Part shown: piece by piece, positions 17,298 through 25,387 of the stretch | Numbering within the stretch: the first letter of the stretch is position 1 | How the letters are laid out: each line of letters starts with the position of its first letter | Source of the DNA: Chloroflexota bacterium | GTDB lineage: Bacteria; Chloroflexota; Dehalococcoidia; DSTF01; RBG-16-68-14 | Length of the DNA stretch: 64,000 bases | Assembly (NCBI GenBank): GCA_029262675.1 | Contig: JAJCYW010000003.1 | Span: 124,001-188,000, forward strand | Direction: 5' to 3' | Notes under the pieces: model-generated | Told to the model about the DNA's origin: nothing | What the model saw: the letters and a program-made list of their open reading frames with translations, nothing else | The model's database searches: none | Made by a program: the position numbers and the translations under genes

Positions 17298-17680
17298 GCG
17301 CCAGTATAGCCGTCGGGGGTGGATGGAGCGCGCGGCCGGATGTGTTCCATTCTACGGTTCCACGGGAGAGGTGAGGGCGTCGCCTCCTAGTTTCGGATGT
17401 CGTCAAGAATCGGTCCGTTCTGACGACAGAACGGGAACAGCCTGCCGAGAGTGACTCCAGATGCCCATACGCAGCGCGGTAGATGCTCGCTGCGCACGCA
17501 TTGGCACGTCTAGCGAACATAGACGCACAGGGCTGCCATGGCCACGGGTAATGGTCGCCTTGTGCGCGGCCCTTTTAGGGGCATTGCCTATCCACGACGG
17601 CTCGAGGCTTGGGCTAGCGTGAATACGGAAGACACGCCGGAGCCTGTACGGAAACGGCGAAGCGTTGGAGGCGCGGTACC
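17298..17680. other. Intergenic region, no gene seen
   Basis: No convincing coding frame on either strand. The only clear structure is a perfect inverted repeat, CCGTTCTG (17415-17422) and CAGAACGG (17427-17434), with loop ACGA. It could be an operator or a weak terminator. Confidence 0.4.
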
Positions 17681-18090
17681 GTGAAGCTCATCGTCACCAT
17701 TCCCGCATATCGCGAAGAATCGAACATCGCCCGTGTGATTGCGGAGATACCGTGCGCGACCGACGGCAGGCCGTCGTGACTGATCCAGCACGTTCGAAGT
17801 CGCGTCTACAGGGCGCGGATGGCGAAGCGGCGCGCGCGTTCACGTTCTACCGGCCGATGCAGGTTTGGGGAGCGTTGGGCGTGATGATGGCCGTGCTGGG
17901 GGCAATTCCGTTCCTGCGCTTCCTGTACCTCTTAGCGCAGGGCGACGCGAACGGGCACGTGCAGCCGCTCGTTGGCGGATTGGTGATGCTGGCCCTCGCC
18001 GTGCTGCTATACATCGTTGGTCTGCGCGTGACGACCGTCGGCATTGAAGACGTAGGCAACCAATCACAGGATGAACAGGCGACCCGTTGA
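17681..18090 (+). pseudogene. GT2 polyprenyl-phosphate glycosyltransferase remnant, internal deletion
   Basis: GTG 17681, with TTGGAGG upstream, begins a textbook GT2 N-terminus: KLIVTIPAYREESNIARVI, then stops at TGA 17777-17779 after 32 codons. In the next frame, up to 18090, the C-terminal membrane part typical of the same family is preserved: FTFYRPMQVWGALG, two hydrophobic helices and the luminal-type loop RFLYLLAQGDANGHVQPL between them. The whole catalytic core of roughly 190 residues, including the DxD motif, is missing and the frame is shifted at the junction near 17.75-17.80 kb. The two ends match one ancestral gene of about 310 codons. It is next to a UDP-sugar dehydrogenase homologue that has also lost a key residue. 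Confidence 0.7.
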
Positions 18091-18154
18091 GTCAGCGAAC
18101 ACGATGCGTTTGCGGAACCAGAGATGGCCAGAAAACAGACTGAGAGGAAGATCC

Positions 18155-19033
18155 GTGCCGCTTAGAGACGAAGACCAGACGATCATTGGCATCATGGGGC
18201 TGGGCGTCGTCGGCGACGGCGTGCGTGACTACTTCGAGCGCAGGGCGACGCCGCTGCGGGTGTATGACCCGTATCGCGGGCTCGGCTCTGTCGAATCGAT
18301 CAACGAGGCGGACATCGTCTACATCTGCGTGCCGACGCCGTACCTGCCGAACGTGGGGTTCGACGACAGCGCGCTTGAGAATGCGATCAGCCTTCTGGAC
18401 GGGTCGAAAATTGTCGTGATCAAATCGACGGTGTTGCCGGGAACAACGGAGGCCTATCAGGCCCGCTACTCGCAGCACTGCTTCCTCTTCAATCCGGAGT
18501 TTCTCCGCGAAGCCTACGCCCGCACCGACTTCTTGCGGCCCGACCGGCAGATCGTCGGCTACACGGCGCAGAGCCGCCACATGGCAGAGTCGGTCATGGC
18601 AACCCTCCCCGCTGCGCCGTACATGCAGATCATGGGCGCCCGCGAGGCCGAGATGGCGAAGTACATGACAAATAGCTTCCTGGCAGTTAAGGTGACGTTC
18701 GCAAACGAGCTGTTCGATCTGGCGACTGCGATGGACATCGACTACGAGGTCGTTCGCGAGGCTGTTGCTGCGGACGCCCGGATCGGTCAGAGTCATCTCG
18801 ACGTGAGCGACGGCGGCTACCGCGGCTATGGCGGCAAGTACCTGCCGAAGGACACGAAGGCGTTGCTAGACCTGAGCGAACGAATGCAGGTGCCGCTGCG
18901 GCTGCTGCGCACTGCGGACCGCGTCAACGAGTCGCTGCTGCCGCCGAGCGACGAGCCGCCGGCGCTGCGCTCGCTACCTATCGAAACCAACGGCGACTTC
19001 CCTGTCGAAGAGCTAGAGGAGCGCGTCGCCTAG
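18155..19033 (+). CDS. UDP-sugar dehydrogenase homologue lacking the catalytic Cys
   Basis: About 292 residues of the UDP-glucose/GDP-mannose dehydrogenase family. Seen: the NAD loop GLGVVGDGV near residue 14, VPTPYLPN, KSTVLPGTTE, FNPEFLREA, and the central-helix KYMTNSFLAVKVTFANE. The catalytic cysteine motif GGxCxPKD reads GGKYLPKD: the codon is TAC, one base from TGC. The C-terminal UDP-binding domain of full enzymes (about 100 residues) is absent. GTG 18155 is chosen for its ideally spaced AGAGGAAG; a longer start at 18104 is possible. It may be a non-oxidising nucleotide-sugar binding protein or an inactivated enzyme in a decaying locus. Confidence 0.75.
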   Translation: MPLRDEDQTIIGIMGLGVVGDGVRDYFERRATPLRVYDPYRGLGSVESINEADIVYICVPTPYLPNVGFDDSALENAISLLDGSKIVVIKSTVLPGTTEAYQARYSQHCFLFNPEFLREAYARTDFLRPDRQIVGYTAQSRHMAESVMATLPAAPYMQIMGAREAEMAKYMTNSFLAVKVTFANELFDLATAMDIDYEVVREAVAADARIGQSHLDVSDGGYRGYGGKYLPKDTKALLDLSERMQVPLRLLRTADRVNESLLPPSDEPPALRSLPIETNGDFPVEELEERVA

Positions 19034-19081
19034 GGCCGTTGAACAATCCGATCGCGGTGGAGCCGCCACCCCACCAGCGCA

Positions 19082-19119
19082 CCGCCGCGTAAGCGGCGGA
19101 CAGCTGCCTAACGGCAGCT
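19082..19119. terminator. Tandem tetraloop hairpins between convergent genes
   Basis: CCGCCGC-GTAA-GCGGCGG (19082-19099) is followed by AGCTGCC-TAAC-GGCAGCT (19102-19119). Both stems are perfect 7-bp stems with 4-nt loops. They lie between convergent stops (19033 and 19135), as expected of a two-way terminator. Confidence 0.6.
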
Positions 19120-19134
19120 TCGCCTAGATTGACC

Positions 19135-20127
19135 CTACGACACCTTCGGATCGATGGCCGTGCTGCGCGGACGGCGTCCGCTCCACCAGCGCGCGCCGAG
19201 CGCGACGACTGCTAGCGGCGGAACGATCCACCACGAGAAGACGACGATCACGAGCGCAACAGCAGCGACGTTGCGCAGGGCTTCCAGGGACGTATCCCAG
19301 GCCGCTGCGGCGGAGTCCAGCGGGTCGAGCCCGCCGCCGCCTGCTTCGACCGTCGCGACGACGGCCTCAGACGGTGGCCGGAGGTGGACCGTGATTGTGG
19401 CCAGGTCCGTCAGGTGCTCCAGTAGGTTGATGCGGCCCTGTGCTTGCTCGATTTGGCCGCGCACGGCGTCGAGACGGTCTTGAACCGCCAGGATCGCGGG
19501 AATGTCGTCGGCCTGGACCAGCAGTTCAAGATAGCGCTGCTCTGTGGCGGAGAGCGTGCGCAAGCGGGCCTGCAGGTCCGTGTACTCCTCGGTCACGTCG
19601 TTGGAGTCGGAGCTTTCGGTCGTTACGACGGCAAGCCCGCGGATGTCGGCCAGTACGGACTGGTAGCTGGTGCCGGGCACGCGGATGGTCAGGTCGGCGC
19701 TTTGTCCGTCCTCGAGATTCGTGAACGAAGAACTCGCGACGAAACCTCCGGCCACGTCCGCGAACCTGATGATGTCCTGGAAGTGGCGGGAGACCTCCTC
19801 GCTCTCCACATCGATTGACGTGCTCTGGATGATGCGCCGGTCGAGCAGATTCTGGAACTGCTGCGCCTGCGCTGGATCGGTAGGTGGCAGGCCGGGCTCC
19901 AGCGACGAGGCGCGAGAGGCATCATCGTTATCTATTGCGAATTCGCCGTCGCCGGAGCTGAGCGCTTCGCTGCCGCCGTACGTCTCGTTTATTGACTGGG
20001 GGTCGCCGTTGCTACCTGGTCCGCTACCGTCTCCTCCGTCGTCGCTATCGAGGGCCGCGCCACAGGCCGTCGCCAACGCCAGGAGCGCACCCGTGACTAC
20101 TATCAGGATCAATCTTGTTCTGGTCAT
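19135..20127 (-). CDS. DUF4349 lipoprotein
   Basis: The 330-residue product has a lipoprotein signal (MTRTRLILIVV, lipobox near ATAC at residue 22), an acidic Gly/Ser linker, then the DUF4349 domain: RRIIQSTSIDVESEEV, GGFVASSSF, LTIRVPGTSYQSVL, VTEEYTDLQARL, a coiled coil around residues 200-240, and ITVHLRPPS. A single transmembrane helix near 290-315 (VAAVALVIVVFSWWIVPPLAVV) ends it. It is thus tethered by both lipid and helix. Family role is unknown; members are envelope proteins. Start ATG 20127 has AAAGGAG. It is divergent from the ECF sigma gene. Confidence 0.82.
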   Translation of the reverse strand: MTRTRLILIVVTGALLALATACGAALDSDDGGDGSGPGSNGDPQSINETYGGSEALSSGDGEFAIDNDDASRASSLEPGLPPTDPAQAQQFQNLLDRRIIQSTSIDVESEEVSRHFQDIIRFADVAGGFVASSSFTNLEDGQSADLTIRVPGTSYQSVLADIRGLAVVTTESSDSNDVTEEYTDLQARLRTLSATEQRYLELLVQADDIPAILAVQDRLDAVRGQIEQAQGRINLLEHLTDLATITVHLRPPSEAVVATVEAGGGGLDPLDSAAAAWDTSLEALRNVAAVALVIVVFSWWIVPPLAVVALGARWWSGRRPRSTAIDPKVS

Positions 20128-20272
20128 GGCCGTCTCCTTTACCCCACACTGCTTGAGCCGTCTCATCTGCGCGGGTTTTCCCGCAGGTCCCGATGCAGGC
20201 TAGACGCTGCGAATCGGCCGCTGGTTCCCGCAAGCATATGCTGAGGCCCGCGATTACAAGCCGGGGCTCTGA

Positions 20273-20278
20273 TAGAAT
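20273..20278 (+). promoter_or_regulatory. -10 element of the sigma/anti-sigma operon
   Basis: TAGAAT ends 9 bases before the GTG start of the sigma gene. If used, the transcript would be nearly leaderless. No consensus -35 is seen, which suggests an autoregulatory ECF-type -35 or another factor. Confidence 0.35.
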
Positions 20279-20287
20279 GGCGGCCAG

Positions 20288-20923
20288 GTGACAATCGAAC
20301 TGACAGACGAGCAAGAGCTACTCAAGCGGAGCCGGCGGGGCGATCTGGAAGCGTTCAACGCGATCGTCACGGCCTACCAGCACCGCGTGTACAGCCTCTG
20401 CCTGCGCATGGTCGGCTCCACGCAGGCCGCGGAGGACGCGACGCAGGAGGCGTTTCTCGCGGCGTTCCGCAGCATCGAGCGCCACCGCGGCGGCAGTGTC
20501 AAGTCCTGGCTTTTCCGCATCGCGTCCAACGCCTGCATTGACGAGCTGCGGCGGAGGAAGCGACGGCCCCAGGTATCGCTGGACCAGCCGGCCGGTGGTG
20601 AGGACGCGGAGCAGCCAATGGACGTCCCGGACTCGGAGCCGGGGCCGGAGAAGCGCTTGCTGCAGAGCGAACTGCAGCAGGCGTTGCAGACCGAACTGCT
20701 GCGGCTGCCGGCCGACCAGCGGCTGGTCGTTACGCTGCGCGACGTGGAGGGGCTGCGGTATGAGGAGATCGCGCTCGCGATCAACGGCAGCGTGGGTACG
20801 GTGAAGTCGCGCATCAGCAGGGGACGCGCCCGCCTGCGGGAGGCGCTGCGCGGGCGACCGGAACTGTTTGGTGACCTGGTTCGTCATACAAGCGAGACCA
20901 CCGCAGATCGGATAGGGGAGTAA
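20288..20923 (+). CDS. ECF-family RNA polymerase sigma factor
   Basis: The 211-residue product has region 2 (AFNAIVTAYQHRVYSLCLRMV, AEDATQEAFLAAFRSI, KSWLFRIASNACIDELRRRKRR) and region 4 (LPADQRLVVTLRDVEGLRYEEIA, then GTVKSRISRGRARLRE). A variable acidic linker lies between. The start is GTG 20288. The next gene begins 2 bp downstream and encodes its likely anti-sigma factor. The target stress cannot be read from the sequence, but the anti-sigma is membrane bound, so an envelope or extracellular signal is likely. Confidence 0.92.
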   Translation: MTIELTDEQELLKRSRRGDLEAFNAIVTAYQHRVYSLCLRMVGSTQAAEDATQEAFLAAFRSIERHRGGSVKSWLFRIASNACIDELRRRKRRPQVSLDQPAGGEDAEQPMDVPDSEPGPEKRLLQSELQQALQTELLRLPADQRLVVTLRDVEGLRYEEIALAINGSVGTVKSRISRGRARLREALRGRPELFGDLVRHTSETTADRIGE

Positions 20924-20925
20924 GC

Positions 20926-21723
20926 GTGCTGTTCTGGCGCAATCGACACTTGGTAGACGAAGCGACGCTGAATGCGTTCGTCGACGGCGAACTGGACGCC
21001 GTAGAGGCGGCGCACGTGACGTTGCACGTCGACGCCTGCGCCGCCTGTAGCGAGACGATCGCCGAACTGCGTGCCCTGAGCGGCGCGATGAAGTCGCTGG
21101 CGGTGGAGCGCGCGCCGCGGTCGTTTGCGCTGCGCGAGGCCGACGTAACGCCAGCGCCCAAGCAGCAGGGCGGCCTGTTGGCCGGTGCAATGCCGTTGAT
21201 GGGCAGCGTGGCGATGGTCGCTTTCCTCACCTTCTTCGTACTGGTCGGCGTGGACGTGACGGGCGAGAGCTCCGGCGGCGACGTGGGCGTCGCGGGTGGC
21301 ACCGGGCCGCTCTCGTCGGAGCTGGAGCGAGCGGCAGCCGACGCCGACGACACAAGCGACACCGCGCTGGACGGTAATGAGCCGGCGCTTGCAGAGCCGG
21401 GAGACGCTGAACCGCCGCAGATCGGGTCCGCCGACGCCACGGATGGCACCGGCGCCACGGACGGCGAGTTCGCGCTGCCGGCCGTTGGTGAGGAGTTCAG
21501 CGGCGGCGATCAAGATCCGGACGGAAACATTGACGACGTGGGCGGGACGGACGGACCGATACCGGACGAAGCGACGAGCAACCTGAATCCGCAGCTACGT
21601 GAAGATGATGACGACAGCTCGCGCTTGCGGCGGGCGCAGGCCGCGGCGGCCGCCGTGGCGCTCGTCGCCAGCGGGTCAGTAGTCGCTATGTGGTGGCGGA
21701 GGCGTTCGGCGGAGCGGATCTAA
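20926..21723 (+). CDS. Membrane-anchored zinc-finger anti-sigma factor
   Basis: The 265-residue product starts with a short ZAS-type anti-sigma domain: NAFVDGELDAVEAAHVTLHV, then the HxxxCxxC zinc motif HVDACAAC near residue 34. A transmembrane helix follows near residues 90-108 (MPLMGSVAMVAFLTFFVLVGV). About 120 residues of very acidic, Gly/Asp-rich sequence are outside, and a second hydrophobic segment near the C-terminus (AAAAAVALVASGSVVAMWW) is followed by Arg. The GTG start 20926 is 2 bp after the sigma stop. It should sequester the upstream sigma factor until the extracytoplasmic part is altered or cleaved. Confidence 0.85.
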   Translation: MLFWRNRHLVDEATLNAFVDGELDAVEAAHVTLHVDACAACSETIAELRALSGAMKSLAVERAPRSFALREADVTPAPKQQGGLLAGAMPLMGSVAMVAFLTFFVLVGVDVTGESSGGDVGVAGGTGPLSSELERAAADADDTSDTALDGNEPALAEPGDAEPPQIGSADATDGTGATDGEFALPAVGEEFSGGDQDPDGNIDDVGGTDGPIPDEATSNLNPQLREDDDDSSRLRRAQAAAAAVALVASGSVVAMWWRRRSAERI

Positions 21724-21809
21724 GCTTTCGGTCAGCACCGAAGCCTGTGCTACTATGCCGATCGCTTGCTCCGGCAGGCCCGTATCGCACCAGTTCACGG
21801 GAGGAAGCG

Positions 21810-22619
21810 ATGGCCGGCGACGCTCACGACTACGACCATATTCTTTACGAGCGGCGCGGACGGATCGCGCTGATCACGCTCAACAGGCCGCAGAAGCTCA
21901 ACGCCTGGACGTCAGTGATGGAGCGCGAGTTCATCGACGCCGTCAACCGCACGGCGCTGGACGGCGAGCTGTCCGCGCTGGTGGTGACAGGCAGCGGTCG
22001 TGGCTACTGCGCGGGAGCAGACATCGGCGGCTGGGCCGACGGTATGTCGACGCCGGATAAGCGCGCGCCCGGTTCGCCGTGGATCGCGCAGGACGGCAGC
22101 CCGGAGGTGCCGATCGCGCTCAGCCGCGGCAAGCCGGCGATCGCCGCGATCAACGGCCCGGCGATTGGCGTCGGGCTGACGATGTCGCTGGCCTGCGACA
22201 TCCGCATCGCGTCGGAGAAGGCGACGTTCTCCGCGCGCTTCGTCAAGGTGGGCCTGACGCCGGAGTGCGGCAGCAGCCGCTACCTGCCGCTTGTCGCCGG
22301 AATGAGCAACGCGCTCTACGTGACGATGACGGGCCGCATCATCGGGGCCGAGGAGGCGCTGGCGCGCAATCTAGTCGACCGGGTTGTGCCCCACGATTCG
22401 CTAATGGATGAAGCGATGGCGTTGGCAGACGAGATCGCGGAAAACCCCACCGACGCGGTCTGGGGCGCGAAGCGGCTGATCCACGAGAACGCCGTCGAAA
22501 GTGACCTGCGTCGCGTTACGGCGCATGAGGGGAACGCGATCCGCGAGCAGATGCGGTTGCCGGCCCACGCGGAGGCCGTTCGGGCCTTCGTCGAGAAGCG
22601 TACGCCCAAGTTTCACTAG
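21810..22619 (+). CDS. Enoyl-CoA hydratase/isomerase family protein
   Basis: The 269-residue product has the crotonase fold: LITLNRPQKLNAWTSVM near residue 20, the oxyanion-hole GRGYCAGADIGGW near 67, and AIGVGLTMSLACDIRIAS near 120. The two glutamates used by true hydratases are absent: GGGxE reads GVGLT and the QPE-equivalent reads ARF. Instead an acidic residue sits in GLTPECGSS, the position used by enoyl-CoA isomerases such as PaaG. An isomerase or other CoA-ester reaction is therefore more likely than hydration. ATG 21810 has GGGAGGAAG upstream. The LLM oxidoreductase gene follows after 15 bp. Confidence 0.85.
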   Translation: MAGDAHDYDHILYERRGRIALITLNRPQKLNAWTSVMEREFIDAVNRTALDGELSALVVTGSGRGYCAGADIGGWADGMSTPDKRAPGSPWIAQDGSPEVPIALSRGKPAIAAINGPAIGVGLTMSLACDIRIASEKATFSARFVKVGLTPECGSSRYLPLVAGMSNALYVTMTGRIIGAEEALARNLVDRVVPHDSLMDEAMALADEIAENPTDAVWGAKRLIHENAVESDLRRVTAHEGNAIREQMRLPAHAEAVRAFVEKRTPKFH

Positions 22620-22634
22620 GGACGAGGTTCACAA

Positions 22635-23630
22635 ATGCGGCGTTGGGGTATCACGTTTCCGCTGGACGGTGTTCCGCTGCAGGCCCACCGGGAGTTGCTG
22701 CCGGAAGCGGAGACGCTGGGCTACAGCGACGGCTGGACGCTCGAGGTCGATGGCCTCGATTCACTTGTGCCGGCGGCGTTGGCGGCGGCCTGGACAACTG
22801 AACTCCGCATCGGCACGGCGATCGTCAACGTCTTTACGCGCGGCCCGGCGCTCCTGGCGCAGTCGGCCGCGGCGGTCGCGGAGGTGGCAGATGGCCGGTT
22901 CTGCCTCGGTATCGGCTCGAGTTCGCCGGCCATCGTCGAGGACTGGAACGGCGTCCCGTTGGAGCGTCCCTACACGCGCATGCGCGAGACGGTTTCGTTC
23001 CTGAAGGACGTGTTCGCTGGCGAGAAGGCGGCCAACGAGTACCTGGGCGTGCGCGGCTTTCGCCTCGGCCGGCGCTTCGCCGATCCGCCGCCGATCTTCG
23101 TCGCAGCGCTGCAGGAGCGCATGCTGCGTCTGGCCGGCAGCGAGGCGGAGGGTGTGATCATCAACTGGCTGACGCCGGACGACGTGCCTAAGGTGGTGAC
23201 CGTCGCGAAAGACGCCGCGGCCGCGGCCGGGCGGGACCCCGAGGCGCTCGAAGTCGTCTGCCGGATCATGGTGATCCCGACGGAGAACGAAGAGGTCGCG
23301 GACTTCATCTCGCGGCGGGCGATTGCTGGCTACATGACGACGCCTGTCTACGGCGGATTCCATCGCTGGCTGGGCAGGGAGGAGTCGCTGCGCCCGATGC
23401 AGGAGGCCTGGGACGCGGGCGACCGCAAGGCCGCGACGGAGCTGGCGCCCGCCGACCTGATCGACGGCATGTTCGTTACGGGCGGCACGCAGGCCTGCCT
23501 GGACCAGATCGAGGCCTACGTCCGTAACGGCGTGACCGTGCCGGTGCTAAACATCATGTCGGTCGAACCGGATCCCAAGGAACGCGTGGCCGCGACGCTG
23601 GCGGCGTTTCGCAGCCTGGCGCGACCGTAA
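22635..23630 (+). CDS. LLM-class (F420/flavin-dependent) oxidoreductase
   Basis: The 331-residue product is a luciferase-like TIM barrel. It has LPEAETLGYSDGWTLEVDG near residue 20, a LRIGTAIVNVFTRGPALLAQ strand, DGRFCLGIGSSSPAIVEDWNG near 95, and IFVAALQERMLRLAGSEAEG near 155. F420-dependent members in Actinobacteria and Chloroflexota share this layout; flavin use cannot be excluded. It probably forms an operon with the crotonase 15 bp upstream, which suggests CoA-ester or hydrophobic-carbonyl metabolism. The substrate is unknown. Confidence 0.87.
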   Translation: MRRWGITFPLDGVPLQAHRELLPEAETLGYSDGWTLEVDGLDSLVPAALAAAWTTELRIGTAIVNVFTRGPALLAQSAAAVAEVADGRFCLGIGSSSPAIVEDWNGVPLERPYTRMRETVSFLKDVFAGEKAANEYLGVRGFRLGRRFADPPPIFVAALQERMLRLAGSEAEGVIINWLTPDDVPKVVTVAKDAAAAAGRDPEALEVVCRIMVIPTENEEVADFISRRAIAGYMTTPVYGGFHRWLGREESLRPMQEAWDAGDRKAATELAPADLIDGMFVTGGTQACLDQIEAYVRNGVTVPVLNIMSVEPDPKERVAATLAAFRSLARP

Positions 23631-23665
23631 GCAAAGCGGAGAGAGTGTTTATCTGGGTGGCCGGT

Positions 23666-23694
23666 TTGCCGACGAGTCTGCGGTCTGGAATAAT
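23666..23694 (+). promoter_or_regulatory. Promoter of the copper operon
   Basis: TTGCCG (23666-23671), a 17-bp spacer and AATAAT (23689-23694). The predicted RNA start near 23701 coincides with an in-frame GTG at 23702, so the first message could be leaderless. Confidence 0.55.
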
Positions 23695-23701
23695 TAGTCC
23701 A

Positions 23702-24070
23702 GTGAGTTTACTGAGCATCGGCCTACGAAGGCGCTGGTTCGCGCTCCTGCGGAAGGGTTCGCTGGTACTGCTGCTGGCCTTTCTTCCTTCCGTGCTCTAC
23801 CTCGGTCACTGGGGAGACCTGGTCGATAGCGCGCTCGACCGCACAGCTGTGGAGCGGTCCGCCGAGGCGGTCGACCACAGCGGCCACGCAGCGCACTGTC
23901 ACGCCGGGCCGGCGGCCTGTTCGGACCAGCCGGTCCCCGCGGCCGCGGCGGTCATCGCATCCGTTGTCGAACTACCGCCGGTTCACCTGTTGGCTCGTGA
24001 GTCCGGCGACGACGCTCTGGTCTTCAGCGAGTTCATCCTCACTCCACCCACAGAGCCGCCACGCCTCTAG
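23702..24070 (+). CDS. Small membrane protein with His/Cys-rich motif
   Basis: The protein is 122 residues if it starts at GTG 23702, which sits at the predicted transcription start; an in-frame GTG at 23645 would add 19. It has one hydrophobic segment near residues 19-35 (GSLVLLLAFLPSVLYLGHW), then HSGHAAHCHAGPAAC near 70-84, a likely metal-binding stretch of four His and two Cys, and a Pro-rich end. It begins a run of copper-protein genes, so it may bind or sense copper at the membrane. The family is not recognised. Confidence 0.6.
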   Translation: MSLLSIGLRRRWFALLRKGSLVLLLAFLPSVLYLGHWGDLVDSALDRTAVERSAEAVDHSGHAAHCHAGPAACSDQPVPAAAAVIASVVELPPVHLLARESGDDALVFSEFILTPPTEPPRL

Positions 24071-24123
24071 CCTCCAGTCAGCTCCGAAACAGAAAACGAG
24101 ACTGAAGCACTAGGAGGCAAGAC

Positions 24124-24714
24124 GTGCATAAGCGAGTACTACTCGGCATTGGTCTGATCCTGATGATCGCTGGCGGCCTGGCGGCGGCTTGCAGTTCTGA
24201 TACAGACGACCTGGAAGCGCGCATTGAGGCGTTGGAATCCGGATCAGGCCTCGGGAACCAGATAAGTGAGTTGGAGACGCAGATCGAGCGCAACGGTATG
24301 GTAGCCACGTTGAACGTCCTGGATGACGCCGGCTTTCACGAACTGAACATAGCGATCGACACAGACGGTGTCGCTCCTTCGGGCACTGTGGGATTGATCC
24401 GGAGCGCGCTGCGGGCCGTGGCCGCCACGTCCTGGCCGGACGATCTGGGGGAAGATGCGGCGAGCCTGCAGGAGAAGCTGAGTGTGTTCCTGACCTCGCT
24501 TTCCAACGAGTCGGCGGACGTCGTCGATACGTCGCTCGTGGCGCATGACGGCTACCACGACTTCACGGACAGGGCCTGGTCGCACTTGGCCGAGGGCGTT
24601 GGCCTTTCCGAAGGCGGAAGTGGCCACGACACTGATGGCATGGACATGGATATGGGTGACGAAATGGACGGCGAATCCACCGACGTGGGCATGGAGGCGA
24701 CGCCCGCCCAGTAG
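24124..24714 (+). CDS. Lipoprotein with coiled coil and Met/Asp-rich tail
   Basis: The 196-residue product starts at GTG 24124 behind a strong AGGAGG. The signal ends in the lipobox AAAC near residue 23. A short coiled coil (DLEARIEALESG, ISELETQIERNG) is followed by a helical domain with conserved-looking His (DAGFHELNI, VAHDGYHDFTDRAW). The tail holds GHDTDGMDMDMGDEMDGE, a Met/His/Asp-rich segment like extracellular copper-binding sequences. Together with its neighbours this suggests copper capture at the cell surface. No named family is assigned. Confidence 0.65.
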   Translation: MHKRVLLGIGLILMIAGGLAAACSSDTDDLEARIEALESGSGLGNQISELETQIERNGMVATLNVLDDAGFHELNIAIDTDGVAPSGTVGLIRSALRAVAATSWPDDLGEDAASLQEKLSVFLTSLSNESADVVDTSLVAHDGYHDFTDRAWSHLAEGVGLSEGGSGHDTDGMDMDMGDEMDGESTDVGMEATPAQ

Positions 24715-24808
24715 CGATATGACACGTGCGCAGGCGCTCCACCGCAGCCAGAACGACACAGCAGGATCGAGGCGGGGCACCTGCATGCGGAGGCGAGAGG
24801 AGTACGGG

Positions 24809-25312
24809 ATGCGAACTAGATGGCTGCTGCTAACTGCGGCGTTGCTGTCGGTCGCGCTTGTGGTGGCCACCGCTGCGTGCGGCGGCGGTTCCGATGACGA
24901 TCCGGCAGACCCGGCCGCGACGCCGACCGGCGGGCCCATGCGGGACGGCGAGATCGACGTCCGCCTGTTCGAGTGGACGCTTGACGTGAGCGTGACGTCC
25001 GCTCCGGCAGGCACGATTACGTTCAACGCGCGGAACGTCGGCGGGGCGAATCACGACCTCGTCATCGTTCGCACGGACCTGGATCCGAATGATCTGCCCG
25101 TGGGAGAGGACGGCTACGTGGATGTGGCGGACCCGCGGCTGGAAGTTGCCGGGAAGATCGACGTGTTTGAGCCGGGGTTGAACAGGTCGGCAGAGTTCAC
25201 GCTGGAACCTGGAACGTACGCGCTGATCTGCAACATAGTGGACGTCGCCGAGACCGGCACGACGAGCCACTACGTGCAGGGCATGCGCACGGCGTTCCAG
25301 GTGACCGAGTAG
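24809..25312 (+). CDS. Cupredoxin-domain lipoprotein
   Basis: The 167-residue product has a lipoprotein signal (lipobox TAAC near residue 24) and a plastocyanin-like domain from residue 45. Type 1 copper ligands are visible: His in GGANHDLVIV, Cys in YALICNIVD, His in TSHYVQGM and the Met of the same motif. ATG 24809 is chosen for its GGAG; the frame runs on upstream but overlaps the previous gene. It likely carries electrons or holds copper at the outer face of the membrane, and lies in the copper operon between the Met-rich lipoprotein and CopC. Confidence 0.82.
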   Translation: MRTRWLLLTAALLSVALVVATAACGGGSDDDPADPAATPTGGPMRDGEIDVRLFEWTLDVSVTSAPAGTITFNARNVGGANHDLVIVRTDLDPNDLPVGEDGYVDVADPRLEVAGKIDVFEPGLNRSAEFTLEPGTYALICNIVDVAETGTTSHYVQGMRTAFQVTE

Positions 25313-25387
25313 CGTAAACACCGCAGTGCCCGTCGGGGCTGCGTTTGTTCGCCGCGCATGTTGCGAGGCGGAGAAGGAGGTATCGAG

